Part shown: positions 49,196 through 58,066 of the stretch, piece by piece
Position numbering within the stretch: position 1 is the first letter of the stretch
Layout of the letters: each line of letters begins with the position of its first letter
Origin: Brevibacterium antiquum
Lineage (GTDB): Bacteria; Actinomycetota; Actinomycetes; Actinomycetales; Brevibacteriaceae
Length of the DNA stretch: 64,000 nucleotides
Assembly (NCBI RefSeq): GCF_016107655.1
Contig: NZ_JABASX010000004.1
Location: 310,001-374,000 of the forward strand
Direction: 5' to 3'
The notes under the pieces: generated by a model
Databases searched by the model: none
Told to the model about the DNA's origin: nothing
The model's input: only the letters and a program-made list of their open reading frames with translations
Program-made: the position numbers and the translations under genes

Positions 49196-51811
49196 TCAGC
49201 TCGGTGTCACCGTGCCGTTGCTGCCGTTGACGCTCACCGTCTGTCCCGAGGTGAAGCGGCTGGTGGCATCGCGGACGGCCATGACTGCGGGCAGGCCCAG
49301 CTCACGGGCTGTGACCGCCCCGTGGGAGAGCGCACCGCCGCTTTCCGTGATGACGCCGCTGGCCTGGTAGAACAGAGCCGTCCAAGCCGGGTTCGTGGTT
49401 CGGGCGACGAGGATCGCCCCGTCCGGGAAGGACGAGAAGTCCTCGGGACTGTGGACGACGAAGACCTCGCCCGTGACCTCGCCGGGACTGCCGGCAGTTC
49501 CCTTGATGAAGTCACCGTCCGTGTCATCACCGACCTCGGGGGCACGACCGTGCTCCCATTCGGGGGTCCGCTCGACCGCTTCCTGGTACCCGGCCCTGTT
49601 CTTCTCCGCGATCGCAGTCAGGTCGGCCAGAGCCTCGGCGGGGGAACGCTGCCCGTTGCTGGGGCCAGCGGAATCTCCGGCGGGGGAGTGCTGCCCGTCG
49701 GCAGCGCGGATCGCCGCGTTGAGAGGCTCATAGTTGATGAAGTAGACATCCATGGGATCGGTGAGGACACCGTGGTCGACGAGTCGCTGACCCAGCTCGC
49801 GCAGAGCCCGCCGCATCGGCAGCGTCAGGCGTGTGGTCTGGTAGTGCTCCAGGTCATCGAGCGCCGTGTACGAGCGTGCCAGGCGGATGACCTCCTGCAC
49901 CAGATAGCGCAGCTTCTCCGGGGCGGCATTGATCACGGCCCGCTCGGTCTCGGCCTGCAGGACCTTGCGCTCCAGATCGGAGTCTGCCGAGGCGTTCGCA
50001 GCTCGATCGGCCAGCAGGCGGACCTGATCGAGGACGATGTGCGGGGCCTCGACCCAGGTCGGATGGTAGGCGTCGAAGTCGAGTTCCCGGTGGCCGTGCT
50101 TGGCGAGGAAGGTCGCGAACTCGTCGAAGAACTCGGGGAAGTCACCGAGGACCGCCAGCCCGTCCTCGCCAGTGTGGCTGCGCAGCGTCGACAACAGTTC
50201 GGGATTGCTGCGCACAATGCGTGAGAGCTCCCAGAGTTCGGCGTTGACCTGCGAGGTCTTCGTCTCCGTCGATGCCAGCAGTCGCTCGAAAACGAGGCGC
50301 GCCGTCTCTTTGTCCACTGCCATCTCGAGCATGTGCGAGAGCGCACCGTAGAGTGTCTGCTGGGTCAGGGAGATCGCGATGTTGGGGCGGAAGTACTCCG
50401 TGCCGAGGTCGCTGATGGCGATCACGTGATCCCACACCTCGGCCAGCGATTTGTCCTCCAGCGGTTCGTGGGAGAGCTTGCCGATGCCCATGAGGTACGT
50501 GTCGAGGTCTCGCATCCACCGCACGGGAAGTTCCTGCACCCACCCGAACTGAGAGGCGATCTCCGGCAGCGATTCGGTGATGGTCTCCACGCTGGAGAGC
50601 ATCGTCGTCGGCAGTCTCCCGGCGTAGAGATCGACGGCCGTCTGGTTGCCGTAGATGTAGAAGTCACGCATCACGAACCACTTGTCGTCAAACGGCGGCA
50701 GACCCATGAGGTCGAAGCTGTGGTTGAGTGAGTAGTGGAATCCTGCCTCGACGAGGTCCCAGGTCAGAGGCGTGACCGGAGTGGGGAATCGTTCGGCCGA
50801 TTCGTCGCGGGTCCAGCGGGGTGCGACGCGAGTGATCGGCCGCGACTGCAGGAGGAAGAGGTCGTCACCGCTGAAGGCCCACTCGATGTCCTGCGGGAAG
50901 CCGAAATGATCCTCCGCGCGGACGGAGAGCTCGGCCACCACTCGGGCCTGCTCCGCAGTCAGTGCCGGACGAGTCCGCTGATCCTCGCCGAGGTGGACCT
51001 CCTTCGTCCGCGCATCGTCGTGTTCGTCCCGTCCGTTGTGATCGCCGCGCCCGTCGTCGTTCACCGCGTCGGCTTCCTTAGGCTCACGCATGACGAGGGC
51101 CTTCGGTTTGTCCGCGATCTCGGTCGCGACCTGGGTTCCGTCGGCGCGGGCGATCCGGAATTCGTCGACGGGTTCCTCCCCGCCGACGACGGTCTCGCCC
51201 AGTCCGAACGCCGCATTGATGAGGACTTCGTCCGTGTTGCCGCGCACTGGGTCGACGGAGAACGCGACCCCGGCAGCCTCCTCAGCTCCGACTGCGACCA
51301 TGAGCTGGACGACGACGGCCATCTTCGCCTCCAGCTGTTCCACGCCGAGCTGTTGGCGGTAACGGAAGGCGTGCGGATTCCACAGGGAGGCATAGCAGTC
51401 GCGCACCGCCTCGGCGATGGATTTCGTTCCGCGAACCCCGAGGTAGGTGTCGTGCTGTCCGGCGAAGGCCGCCCCGGGCAGATCCTCCATGGTCCCCGAG
51501 GAGCGGACCGCCACGGCCTGACCGTTCAGGCCGGCAGCCTGGGCCGCCGCCTCGAAGTCGACCAGCCACGCATCGGGGACTGGGGTGCTGCGGATGAGAT
51601 CGCCGATCGCCTCGGCGGGGTGGTCTGTGTCCATGAGCTCGCTGATCCGCGACTGCAGGGGTGCGACGAACCGAGTGTAGGCCTCGGCGGTGACGATGAA
51701 GCCGCCAGGCACGGGCAGATGCTGCGCGGACTTCGCGAGGCTGGCGCCCTTACCGCCGCTGGTCGCCAGTTCGGTGGCGAGAGGATCGGTGAAGCTGAGG
51801 GTGAGGGTCAC
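49196..51811 (-). CDS. rph: Rifampin phosphotransferase/PEP-synthase-like protein
   Basis: Large protein of 871 aa. Residues 1-320: PEP/pyruvate-binding ATP-grasp domain (GGKGASLAKSAQHLPVPGGF, AVRSSGTMEDLPGAAFAGQH, AGVAFSVDPVRGN, QDIEWAFSGDDLFLLQSRP). A middle region of about 430 residues follows, with a 50-residue hydrophilic insert (DDGRGDHNGRDEHD). The end has a phospho-His domain (ESGGALSHGAVTARELGLPA, swivelling histidine in LSHG). Length and order fit rifampin phosphotransferase (~867 aa), which inactivates rifamycins; true PEP synthases are shorter. GTG 51811 has AGGAGCAC upstream. Resistance function is inferred. Confidence 0.72.
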   Translation of the reverse strand: MTLTLSFTDPLATELATSGGKGASLAKSAQHLPVPGGFIVTAEAYTRFVAPLQSRISELMDTDHPAEAIGDLIRSTPVPDAWLVDFEAAAQAAGLNGQAVAVRSSGTMEDLPGAAFAGQHDTYLGVRGTKSIAEAVRDCYASLWNPHAFRYRQQLGVEQLEAKMAVVVQLMVAVGAEEAAGVAFSVDPVRGNTDEVLINAAFGLGETVVGGEEPVDEFRIARADGTQVATEIADKPKALVMREPKEADAVNDDGRGDHNGRDEHDDARTKEVHLGEDQRTRPALTAEQARVVAELSVRAEDHFGFPQDIEWAFSGDDLFLLQSRPITRVAPRWTRDESAERFPTPVTPLTWDLVEAGFHYSLNHSFDLMGLPPFDDKWFVMRDFYIYGNQTAVDLYAGRLPTTMLSSVETITESLPEIASQFGWVQELPVRWMRDLDTYLMGIGKLSHEPLEDKSLAEVWDHVIAISDLGTEYFRPNIAISLTQQTLYGALSHMLEMAVDKETARLVFERLLASTETKTSQVNAELWELSRIVRSNPELLSTLRSHTGEDGLAVLGDFPEFFDEFATFLAKHGHRELDFDAYHPTWVEAPHIVLDQVRLLADRAANASADSDLERKVLQAETERAVINAAPEKLRYLVQEVIRLARSYTALDDLEHYQTTRLTLPMRRALRELGQRLVDHGVLTDPMDVYFINYEPLNAAIRAADGQHSPAGDSAGPSNGQRSPAEALADLTAIAEKNRAGYQEAVERTPEWEHGRAPEVGDDTDGDFIKGTAGSPGEVTGEVFVVHSPEDFSSFPDGAILVARTTNPAWTALFYQASGVITESGGALSHGAVTARELGLPAVMAVRDATSRFTSGQTVSVNGSNGTVTPS

Positions 51812-51881
51812 GAGTGCTCCTAGAGGGGTCTCAGGTGGGGCGGGCTGATATCGAGGGGACAGTGGACGGTGGTCGATCAGG

Positions 51882-52973
51882 TCACAGACGGACGCGACGC
51901 AGGCCCAGAAGCAGCCAGCCGCCCACCGCACTGACGAGGCCGATTCCGATGACCAGAGGCCAGAAGAACGCGGCAACGATGAGTACCGGTACCCAGACCA
52001 TAACTGCTGCGAAGCCGCCGAGGAGGCGGAAGAATGTGACAGTATTGCGACCGTCCGCGCGCGATCCGGCAAAGGCTGCTGCTCCGAGCACGGGAGCAAA
52101 GAGCCACATGAGCGCGAGCCCGACCCAGCGCAGGACCGTGATCGCAGGACTCGCTGCGGCGGGTGGCCCGTCAGCCGCGGCTGGCCCGTCAGCCGCGGCT
52201 GGCCCGTCAGCCGCGGCTGTGGAGGTATCACGCTGCAGGTCCAGAAACGCCTTCGCGAACGTGACCGATGCACCCGGTGTTCTGCGGGCGACTTTGAGCG
52301 CCTTCGCCTGGATCCGCTCGAAGGTCTCTTCGTCGGGACAGTTCACCGAAACCTCGTCGAGGGCCGATCCCAGCGCCGAGGCGACCTCGGCCTCCCATAC
52401 GGATCGATCCTGGCCATTGCGATCAGGAATCATGATCGGCTTCCCGCGGACCACCTCGGCGCGGGAGCGGAACCTGTCAGGAGTCGAATAGAACAGGCCC
52501 ACCGGGATCACCTCGAGATCGATGCCCTCCTCGAGCAGGGTGCAGGCGATGCGGGCAGCACCGGATTTGTAGGGTTGGGGTCGGTGGCCCCATTCGCTGC
52601 TGGCTTCGGGGAAGATGCCGAGGTCACCGCCTCGGCGAAGGTGTGCAGTGCCGGCTTCGACCGGGCTGGCCACCGATGCTGGGTCGAGGTTGTAGCGCTC
52701 GACATCCTTGGGGCGGACGACGGGGATGCCGGCGATGAAGAGGCGGAGGAACCAGCTGCGGATGAGCTGGATCGAGACGAGGAACTGCGCTCGCGGGAAT
52801 GCGGCGAGCACCTGATGGCCGTCGATGGCACCATTGCGGTGACTGGAGATGATGAGGCGCGGACGCTGGTTCGCGCTACCTGCGGAGTCCTCATCGCTGA
52901 GGTCGAGGACGCGGATGCGACCGAAGTACAGGGTGCGCATGGCGGCGTTGATGAACCTGTGACCCCACCTCAT
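51882..52973 (-). CDS. 1-acyl-glycerol-3-phosphate acyltransferase-like membrane protein
   Basis: Protein of about 363 aa. PlsC-like motifs: IISSHRNGAIDGHQVLAAFP (histidine and acidic residue spaced by five rather than four), FLVSIQLIRSWFLRLFIAG, LGIFPEASSEWGHRPQPYKS (motif III), EVIPVGLFYST. A linker with three AAADGP repeats (18-bp tandem DNA repeat at about 52164-52217) leads to two C-terminal membrane helices. Acyl transfer to a lysophospholipid or related alcohol is likely. An alternative start ATG 53024 would overlap the upstream SRPBCC gene and give coupled translation. Confidence 0.78.
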   Translation of the reverse strand: MRWGHRFINAAMRTLYFGRIRVLDLSDEDSAGSANQRPRLIISSHRNGAIDGHQVLAAFPRAQFLVSIQLIRSWFLRLFIAGIPVVRPKDVERYNLDPASVASPVEAGTAHLRRGGDLGIFPEASSEWGHRPQPYKSGAARIACTLLEEGIDLEVIPVGLFYSTPDRFRSRAEVVRGKPIMIPDRNGQDRSVWEAEVASALGSALDEVSVNCPDEETFERIQAKALKVARRTPGASVTFAKAFLDLQRDTSTAAADGPAAADGPAAADGPPAAASPAITVLRWVGLALMWLFAPVLGAAAFAGSRADGRNTVTFFRLLGGFAAVMVWVPVLIVAAFFWPLVIGIGLVSAVGGWLLLGLRRVRL

Positions 52974-53007
52974 GGTGGAATCAGCCTGCTGGGAGGCCTC
53001 CGATCGC

Positions 53008-53403
53008 TCAGCCTTCGAGGACATCACGGAGTCGTTCAAGGTCCTTCTGCACGGCAGCGGTGTCGCGGGCGAATTCCTCATCGCTGACGTTCGGGAGGCG
53101 GTAGACGGTGAAGACGACTTCGCTGACATCATCGTTGTGGAGAATACGCAGCGGATTGTGCACGGCGGTGCCGTCGGGGAAGATCACGTCGTGGTCGAGG
53201 ATCCCGACCTCGATGCCGGGTCGGAAGCTGACCTCGACCTCACCCATCGGCGAGTCAGTGATCCACCGTCCGGCGTCATTGCGAATGCCTTCGCTCAGGC
53301 CGGCTGCCCACTGCGGCAGGTTGGCCGGATTTCCGGCGAAGACCGCGATGTCGGAGGGGTCTCGGCGGATCGTCTGTGAGATGTGGCGCGCGTCGAAGCT
53401 CAT
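53008..53403 (-). CDS. SRPBCC family protein
   Basis: Small protein of 131 aa with the helix-grip fold outline: SFDARHISQTIRRDPSDIAV, NLPQWAAGLSE, GEVEVSFRPGIEVGILDHDV, EVVFTVYRLPNVSDEEF and a final helix. The fold binds lipids or hydrophobic ligands. It is directly upstream of the acyltransferase and possibly coupled to it. Ligand unknown. Confidence 0.75.
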   Translation of the reverse strand: MSFDARHISQTIRRDPSDIAVFAGNPANLPQWAAGLSEGIRNDAGRWITDSPMGEVEVSFRPGIEVGILDHDVIFPDGTAVHNPLRILHNDDVSEVVFTVYRLPNVSDEEFARDTAAVQKDLERLRDVLEG

Positions 53404-53497
53404 GCACCAAGTGCACCACAGGAGCCACGATCCGGCCAGAGGCCGCGGGCGCGTGCCCGGCGATACTGTGACCGCGCCCGTTCGGCAGAGGCAGCCG

Positions 53498-55015
53498 CTA
53501 TCCGGCGGCGACCTCGCTGCGGAGTTTGTGCTTGAGCAGTTTGCCCGAGGGGTTGCGGGGGAGCTCTTCGGTGATGATGACCTCGCGCGGCAGCTTGTAC
53601 CGGGCAAGCTTGTCAGCCAGATAGTCACGCAGCTCCTCGACGTCGAATGGCTGACCATCGGCGGTGGTGATGAATGCGACGATTCGATCGCCCCACTCGG
53701 CATCCGGCTTCGCCACCACTGCGACATCGGCAACCCGCTCGTGGGCGATGATCGCCTCCTCCACCTCGAGGGAGTAGACGTTCTCTCCGCCGACGATCAT
53801 GACGTCCTTGCTGCGGTCGACGATGAAGAGGTAGCCGTCCTCGTCAAGCGTTGCGATATCTCCGGTCTTGTACCAGTCTCCTTCGAAGGCCGCCCTCGTC
53901 GCCTCGGGGTTGTTGAGATATTCGCGCATGCGGGTATCACCAGTGAACCAGATTTCGCCCGTGTCTCCGGGGCCGGCCTCTGTGCCGTCGGCCTTGACGA
54001 CACGCATGGCATTGCCGACCATCGCCGTTCGGCCGACCGAACCGGCCTTGCGCAACTGGTCCTCCGGCCTGAGCATGCAGCCGGTGGGTCCCATTTCGCT
54101 CATGCCGAACAGGTTGAAGAACTGATCGGTCCCATAGGCGTCGATGAGCATGGCCGCGGTCGACCGATCGATGGGGGACCCGCCGTAGTTCCAACGCCGG
54201 ATGGTGGAGAAGTCATAGTCTGCGAAGTCGAGGCCGAGCTTCTTCGCCGTCATCACCGGTGCAACATAGGCGATGGTCGGACCGAAGAAGGTGGTGATCT
54301 TCTCCTCGGCGATGATCGTCATCGAATCCACCGGATGGAACGCACGTTGGAGCACGATCGTGCCGCCGGTGAGGATAGTGGGGAGCAGGCTGATGTTCAG
54401 CGGAGCCGAATGCCAGATCGGCATGCAGATGAGATAGCGGTCGTCGCTGCGATAACCCATGTTGAGGTTGATCAGGGTCGCGACCTGGGACATGTTGCGG
54501 TGCGAATGCACGCACCCCTTGGGTGAGCTGGTGGTCCCCGAGGTGTAGAGGATCTGCGCCACGTGTTCGTCTGTGAAATCACCCGGTTCGCCGGGTTCGG
54601 CCGCCGCCAGCGCAGAGTCGAAGCTGCCCGGCGCCGCGGATTCGGTCTCCAACCAGGTGATGCCCGGGGCACCCGCACGCGCCGTTTCGGCCAGCTCGGC
54701 GCTGACGATTCCCAGCTTCGCACCGGAGTGCTCGATCGTGTACTTGACCTCAGGAGCCTGCAGCTTGTGATTGACCGGAACGACGATGGCTCCCAGATAC
54801 CAGGCGCCGAAGGCAGCGAAGACGAACCCGGGTACGTTGAACGTCATGATTCCGACGGTGTCACCAGCCACGATGCCGTTGTTCTCGAGCACACGTGCCG
54901 CCTTGAGAGCGTGGTGTCGAAGTTCGGCATAGGTGTACCTCTCATCCCCATAGACCAGAGCTTCGTGATCCGGGTCGCGTAGGACGGTGGAATCGAGCAT
55001 AGTACCGAGCTTCAT
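53498..55015 (-). CDS. Fatty-acid/aryl CoA ligase (AMP-dependent)
   Basis: Acyl-CoA synthetase of 505 aa. P-loop YTSGTTSSPKG (A3), FNLFGMSEMGP, A7-A8 DWYKTGDIATLDEDGYLFIV with DRSKDVMIVGGENVYSLEVE, and the A10 lysine in NPSGKLLK. The substrate-binding region does not allow assignment of chain length. Divergent from a TetR regulator and next to an AidB-like dehydrogenase, so probably part of a lipid or branched-chain-acid degradation regulon. Start ATG 55015 has a CAAGGAG upstream. Confidence 0.9.
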   Translation of the reverse strand: MKLGTMLDSTVLRDPDHEALVYGDERYTYAELRHHALKAARVLENNGIVAGDTVGIMTFNVPGFVFAAFGAWYLGAIVVPVNHKLQAPEVKYTIEHSGAKLGIVSAELAETARAGAPGITWLETESAAPGSFDSALAAAEPGEPGDFTDEHVAQILYTSGTTSSPKGCVHSHRNMSQVATLINLNMGYRSDDRYLICMPIWHSAPLNISLLPTILTGGTIVLQRAFHPVDSMTIIAEEKITTFFGPTIAYVAPVMTAKKLGLDFADYDFSTIRRWNYGGSPIDRSTAAMLIDAYGTDQFFNLFGMSEMGPTGCMLRPEDQLRKAGSVGRTAMVGNAMRVVKADGTEAGPGDTGEIWFTGDTRMREYLNNPEATRAAFEGDWYKTGDIATLDEDGYLFIVDRSKDVMIVGGENVYSLEVEEAIIAHERVADVAVVAKPDAEWGDRIVAFITTADGQPFDVEELRDYLADKLARYKLPREVIITEELPRNPSGKLLKHKLRSEVAAG

Positions 55016-55043
55016 TGCTTCTCCTTGTGACGAGTGTCATACT

Positions 55044-55064
55044 TTCAACAATTGAACCATGATT
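55044..55064. promoter_or_regulatory. Operator candidate for the TetR regulator
   Basis: TTCAA-CAA-TTGAA (55044-55056) followed by overlapping TGAA-CCATGA-TTCA (55053-55066). It lies between divergent acyl-CoA ligase and TetR genes, about where a FadR-type TetR would bind. No further evidence. Confidence 0.45.
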
Positions 55065-55087
55065 CATTTCTTTGGGGAAGGGGTGCC

Positions 55088-55690
55088 GTGGCCTATCGCG
55101 AAACTCCCAGAACTCGTGCCAAGGCCGAACAGCGGCGAGCCCGGGTCGAACGCGCAACCCACCATGTCATCGCCTCGGGCGGGTTCGCCTCGGCGAGCAT
55201 TGCCGCTGTTGCACGCAAGGCCGAGTGCAGCGCCGGCCTCATCTACACCTACTACGACAACCGCGACGAGCTGCTGGGGATCGTGTTTGCTCGAGCCGCT
55301 GGCCACGAACTCGCCGTGATCGAGGCGGCTGTCGCAGCGTCGACGAATGCGGCGGACGTTGTCAGCTCGGTCGTCGATGTCTTCATCCGCCGCGCGGTTG
55401 CCGGCCGCACCCTCGCTCACGCGCTCCTGTTCGAGGAGGTCCCCGACACAGTGCAGATCGAGCGCCGAGCACTGCGGCGCGGGTACGTGGCCGTGATCGC
55501 CGAAGGCTTGACCCACCGGTACACCGTCGATGTCCCCGCCGAGGTGGTGGCCAGGTCCGTGGTCGGATCCATCTCCGAGAACCTCGTTGACCTTCTCGAT
55601 CCAGACCGGGCTCCTCCAGGCGCCTCCGAGGTCGAATCACTCATCACCGCACTGTCCACATTCGCGCGCACCGCCCTAGGAGAACAATGA
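55088..55690 (+). CDS. TetR family regulator
   Basis: Regulator of 200 aa. HTH in the first 60 residues (FASASIAAVARKAECSAGLI then YTYYDNRDELLG), ligand-binding helices after. Start GTG 55088 is supported by GGAAGGGG upstream. Divergent from the acyl-CoA ligase and overlapping the AidB-like dehydrogenase by 4 bases, so it probably senses an acyl-CoA and controls both directions. No effector evidence from sequence. Confidence 0.87.
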   Translation: MAYRETPRTRAKAEQRRARVERATHHVIASGGFASASIAAVARKAECSAGLIYTYYDNRDELLGIVFARAAGHELAVIEAAVAASTNAADVVSSVVDVFIRRAVAGRTLAHALLFEEVPDTVQIERRALRRGYVAVIAEGLTHRYTVDVPAEVVARSVVGSISENLVDLLDPDRAPPGASEVESLITALSTFARTALGEQ

Positions 55691-57384
55691 CCCACGCACC
55701 CTCTGCAGCCCGACCGGAAGCAACGACCCGGCCCAGCACATCCGCCACGCACGATGTCTTCAACCAGGCGCCACCTCGGCGAGACATCAACGAATTCACC
55801 CTCAACACGGCACTCCTCGAGGCCGTGGGCAGATACGCGCCCCATGCGTCGAGGGCTGAGCTGGAGCGGATCGGTGAACTCGTCGGCAGTGCCGACTTCA
55901 TCAATGATGCGCGCTTGGCCAACGAACACGGACCGGAGCTGAAGACCCACGATGAGTGGGGCAACCGCATCGATGCGATCGAGTTCCATCCCGCCTATCA
56001 CCGCATCATCGGCGAAGCACTGCGCAGCGGCGCGCACTCACACGCCTGGAGCCATCCCGGTCCGGGTGCGAGCGCGGACCGTGCCGCGAGATTCATGCTC
56101 TTCTCCCAGATCGAACCCGGCCATGCCTGTCCGGTGTCGATGACCCATGCCGTCATCCCGTCTCTGCAGGCCGACCCGTCCTTGGCCGATTTCTGGGTCC
56201 CGAAGGCCACGGCGAACGACTACGACCCGAGGCGCATCGACCCGGCTGAGAAGAGCGCGGTCACCTTCGGAATGGCGATGACCGAGAAGCAGGGCGGCTC
56301 GGACGTACGCGCGAACACCACCCGCGCGGTCCCGGACGGCGACCGCTACCTCATCACCGGACACAAATGGTTCTGCTCAGCCCCGCAGTCCGATGCCTTC
56401 CTCGTCCTCGCCCACCTCGAAGAGGGGCTGAGCTGCTTCATCGTCCCGCGCATCCTGCCCGGTGGCGAGCTCAACACGGTGCGGATACAGAGACTCAAGG
56501 ACAAGCTGGGCAACAGATCCAATGCCTCCTCCGAGATCGAATTCGAATCCACCGCCGGGTGGCTGCTGGGTCAGCCGGGCACGGGCGTGCGCACGATCAT
56601 CGAGATGGTGTCCCAAACTCGGCTCGACTGCATCCTCGGCTCCACCGCGGGCATGCGCCAGTCCGTGGCAGAAGCCGCCTGGCACGCTCGAGGACGGGCC
56701 GCGTTCGGGGCGACGCTGATCGAAGCGCCGCTGATGCGCGCCGTCATCGCCGATCTGCAGCTCGAAGCCGAAGCGGCCACCTTCACCGCCATGCACCTGG
56801 CCTCCGTCCACGACGATGACAGCGTGGAGGCGGCCGATTTCCGGCGATTGGCCACAGCCGTCGGCAAGTACTGGATCTGCAAACGCGGACCCGAGCACGC
56901 CTACGAAGCGCTCGAATGCCTGGGCGGAAACGGGTATACCGAAGCCTTCCCGCTGGCCCGCCGGTACCGTGAACAGCCGGTGATGGCCGTGTGGGAAGGC
57001 TCCGGCAACGTCATCGTCCTCGACGTGCTGCGCGCCCTGGGTCGTGAGCCGCGGACGGCGAAGGCCTTCCTGGGCTTCCTCGAAACCGGGCTTGGCCGCC
57101 ATCCGGACTTCGATGCTGCCTTTGAGGCGCTCGCCGGTTCCCTCCAAAGTTCACTCGAAGCTGTGACCAGCGGAGATCCTGCCAGGCTCGCAGGCGTCCA
57201 GCGCAGTGGCCGAGTGCTGGTGGAGAAGATGGCACTGCTCATGCAGGCCACGATCCTCTTCGAATCCGCCCCCACCGAGGTGGCTGCCGGGTTCGCGTCG
57301 GCACGGCTGGGTCCCAATCGGGGCCGGGAATACGGTGCCCTGCCCAGCGACGTCGACATCGACTTCCTCGTCGAACGTGCCTGA
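55687..57384 (+). CDS. aidB: Acyl-CoA dehydrogenase, AidB-like
   Basis: Flavoprotein of 565 aa: MTEKQGGSDVRANTTRA (substrate/FAD loop), LGNRSNASSEIEF, LECLGGNGYTE near the FAD end, WEGSGNVIVLDVLRAL. The length and the extended N- and C-termini fit AidB, the alkylation-inducible protein with weak isovaleryl-CoA dehydrogenase activity in E. coli; here its lipid neighbours suggest acyl-CoA oxidation. Coupled to the TetR regulator by a 4-base overlap (ATGA). Confidence 0.85.
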   Translation: MTHAPSAARPEATTRPSTSATHDVFNQAPPRRDINEFTLNTALLEAVGRYAPHASRAELERIGELVGSADFINDARLANEHGPELKTHDEWGNRIDAIEFHPAYHRIIGEALRSGAHSHAWSHPGPGASADRAARFMLFSQIEPGHACPVSMTHAVIPSLQADPSLADFWVPKATANDYDPRRIDPAEKSAVTFGMAMTEKQGGSDVRANTTRAVPDGDRYLITGHKWFCSAPQSDAFLVLAHLEEGLSCFIVPRILPGGELNTVRIQRLKDKLGNRSNASSEIEFESTAGWLLGQPGTGVRTIIEMVSQTRLDCILGSTAGMRQSVAEAAWHARGRAAFGATLIEAPLMRAVIADLQLEAEAATFTAMHLASVHDDDSVEAADFRRLATAVGKYWICKRGPEHAYEALECLGGNGYTEAFPLARRYREQPVMAVWEGSGNVIVLDVLRALGREPRTAKAFLGFLETGLGRHPDFDAAFEALAGSLQSSLEAVTSGDPARLAGVQRSGRVLVEKMALLMQATILFESAPTEVAAGFASARLGPNRGREYGALPSDVDIDFLVERA

Positions 57385-57458
57385 GTCAGCCATCGACCTG
57401 AGTCAACCATCGAAGTTGGTCAGCGGTTGGGCCGGGTCAGCTGCTGAGGTGTGTCGGC

Positions 57459-57917
57459 TCAGCCCCGGCGGTGGGCGGATCGGCAGCGGCGCCGGTCGAG
57501 GCGGAGGGTGCGCGAGCGGATCCTCAGCAGGCGCGTCACGCATTCCGGAGGTCCGTTGAAGTCCGGGCGAACCATGCGTCTGAGACTTGGGCGGGGAGCA
57601 TTGTGTTCGTCGGGCGCCCAGTCCTCGTCGCGGCGCTGCCCGAACTCCGAGCGGTCGATGAAGGCTTGGAGTTCGGTGATGAGCTTCAGCTGGAGGTCGT
57701 CGACCGAATCGATGCCCTCGGAGTATTCGAGGGAGATGTCGACGGACTCCCAGTTGGCGACGACCCTGACGATCCACTTTCGTGAGTCGGCCGGGTCGTG
57801 ATTCATTCCGTAGCCGTCCCATTCGTCGTTGGCGAACATGCCGAGAACGACTGGAGCGATGACCTTGTTGAGGAGGAACTCTTCCGTCAATTCGGTGTTG
57901 TCCATGTCTCCCACCAT
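57459..57917 (-). CDS. Hypothetical protein
   Basis: Protein of 152 aa with a small folded-looking N-terminal ~100 residues (LTEEFLLNKVIAPVVLGMFA, WDGYGMNHDPADSRKWIVRV, SEGIDSVDDLQLKLITELQA) and a strongly basic C-terminus (RLLRIRSRTLRLDRRRCRSA). No family or motif recognised. Start could be ATG 57917 or 57905. The basic tail overlaps sequence with no clear coding pattern, and the true end may differ if a frameshift is present. Confidence 0.45.
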   Translation of the reverse strand: MVGDMDNTELTEEFLLNKVIAPVVLGMFANDEWDGYGMNHDPADSRKWIVRVVANWESVDISLEYSEGIDSVDDLQLKLITELQAFIDRSEFGQRRDEDWAPDEHNAPRPSLRRMVRPDFNGPPECVTRLLRIRSRTLRLDRRRCRSAHRRG

Positions 57918-58066
57918 AGAACTGTCCGCTCCTGATTGCTCGCATACGCACGGCATTTCTCGCAGACGCGCGGCTGTGTGCTGAATCGTTGGCCACGAAC
58001 GTCTTCGCAGGCCATGCTCGACATCGGGGTCATGTGCGACAACGCGTCGACAGCTAGACTGATTCG

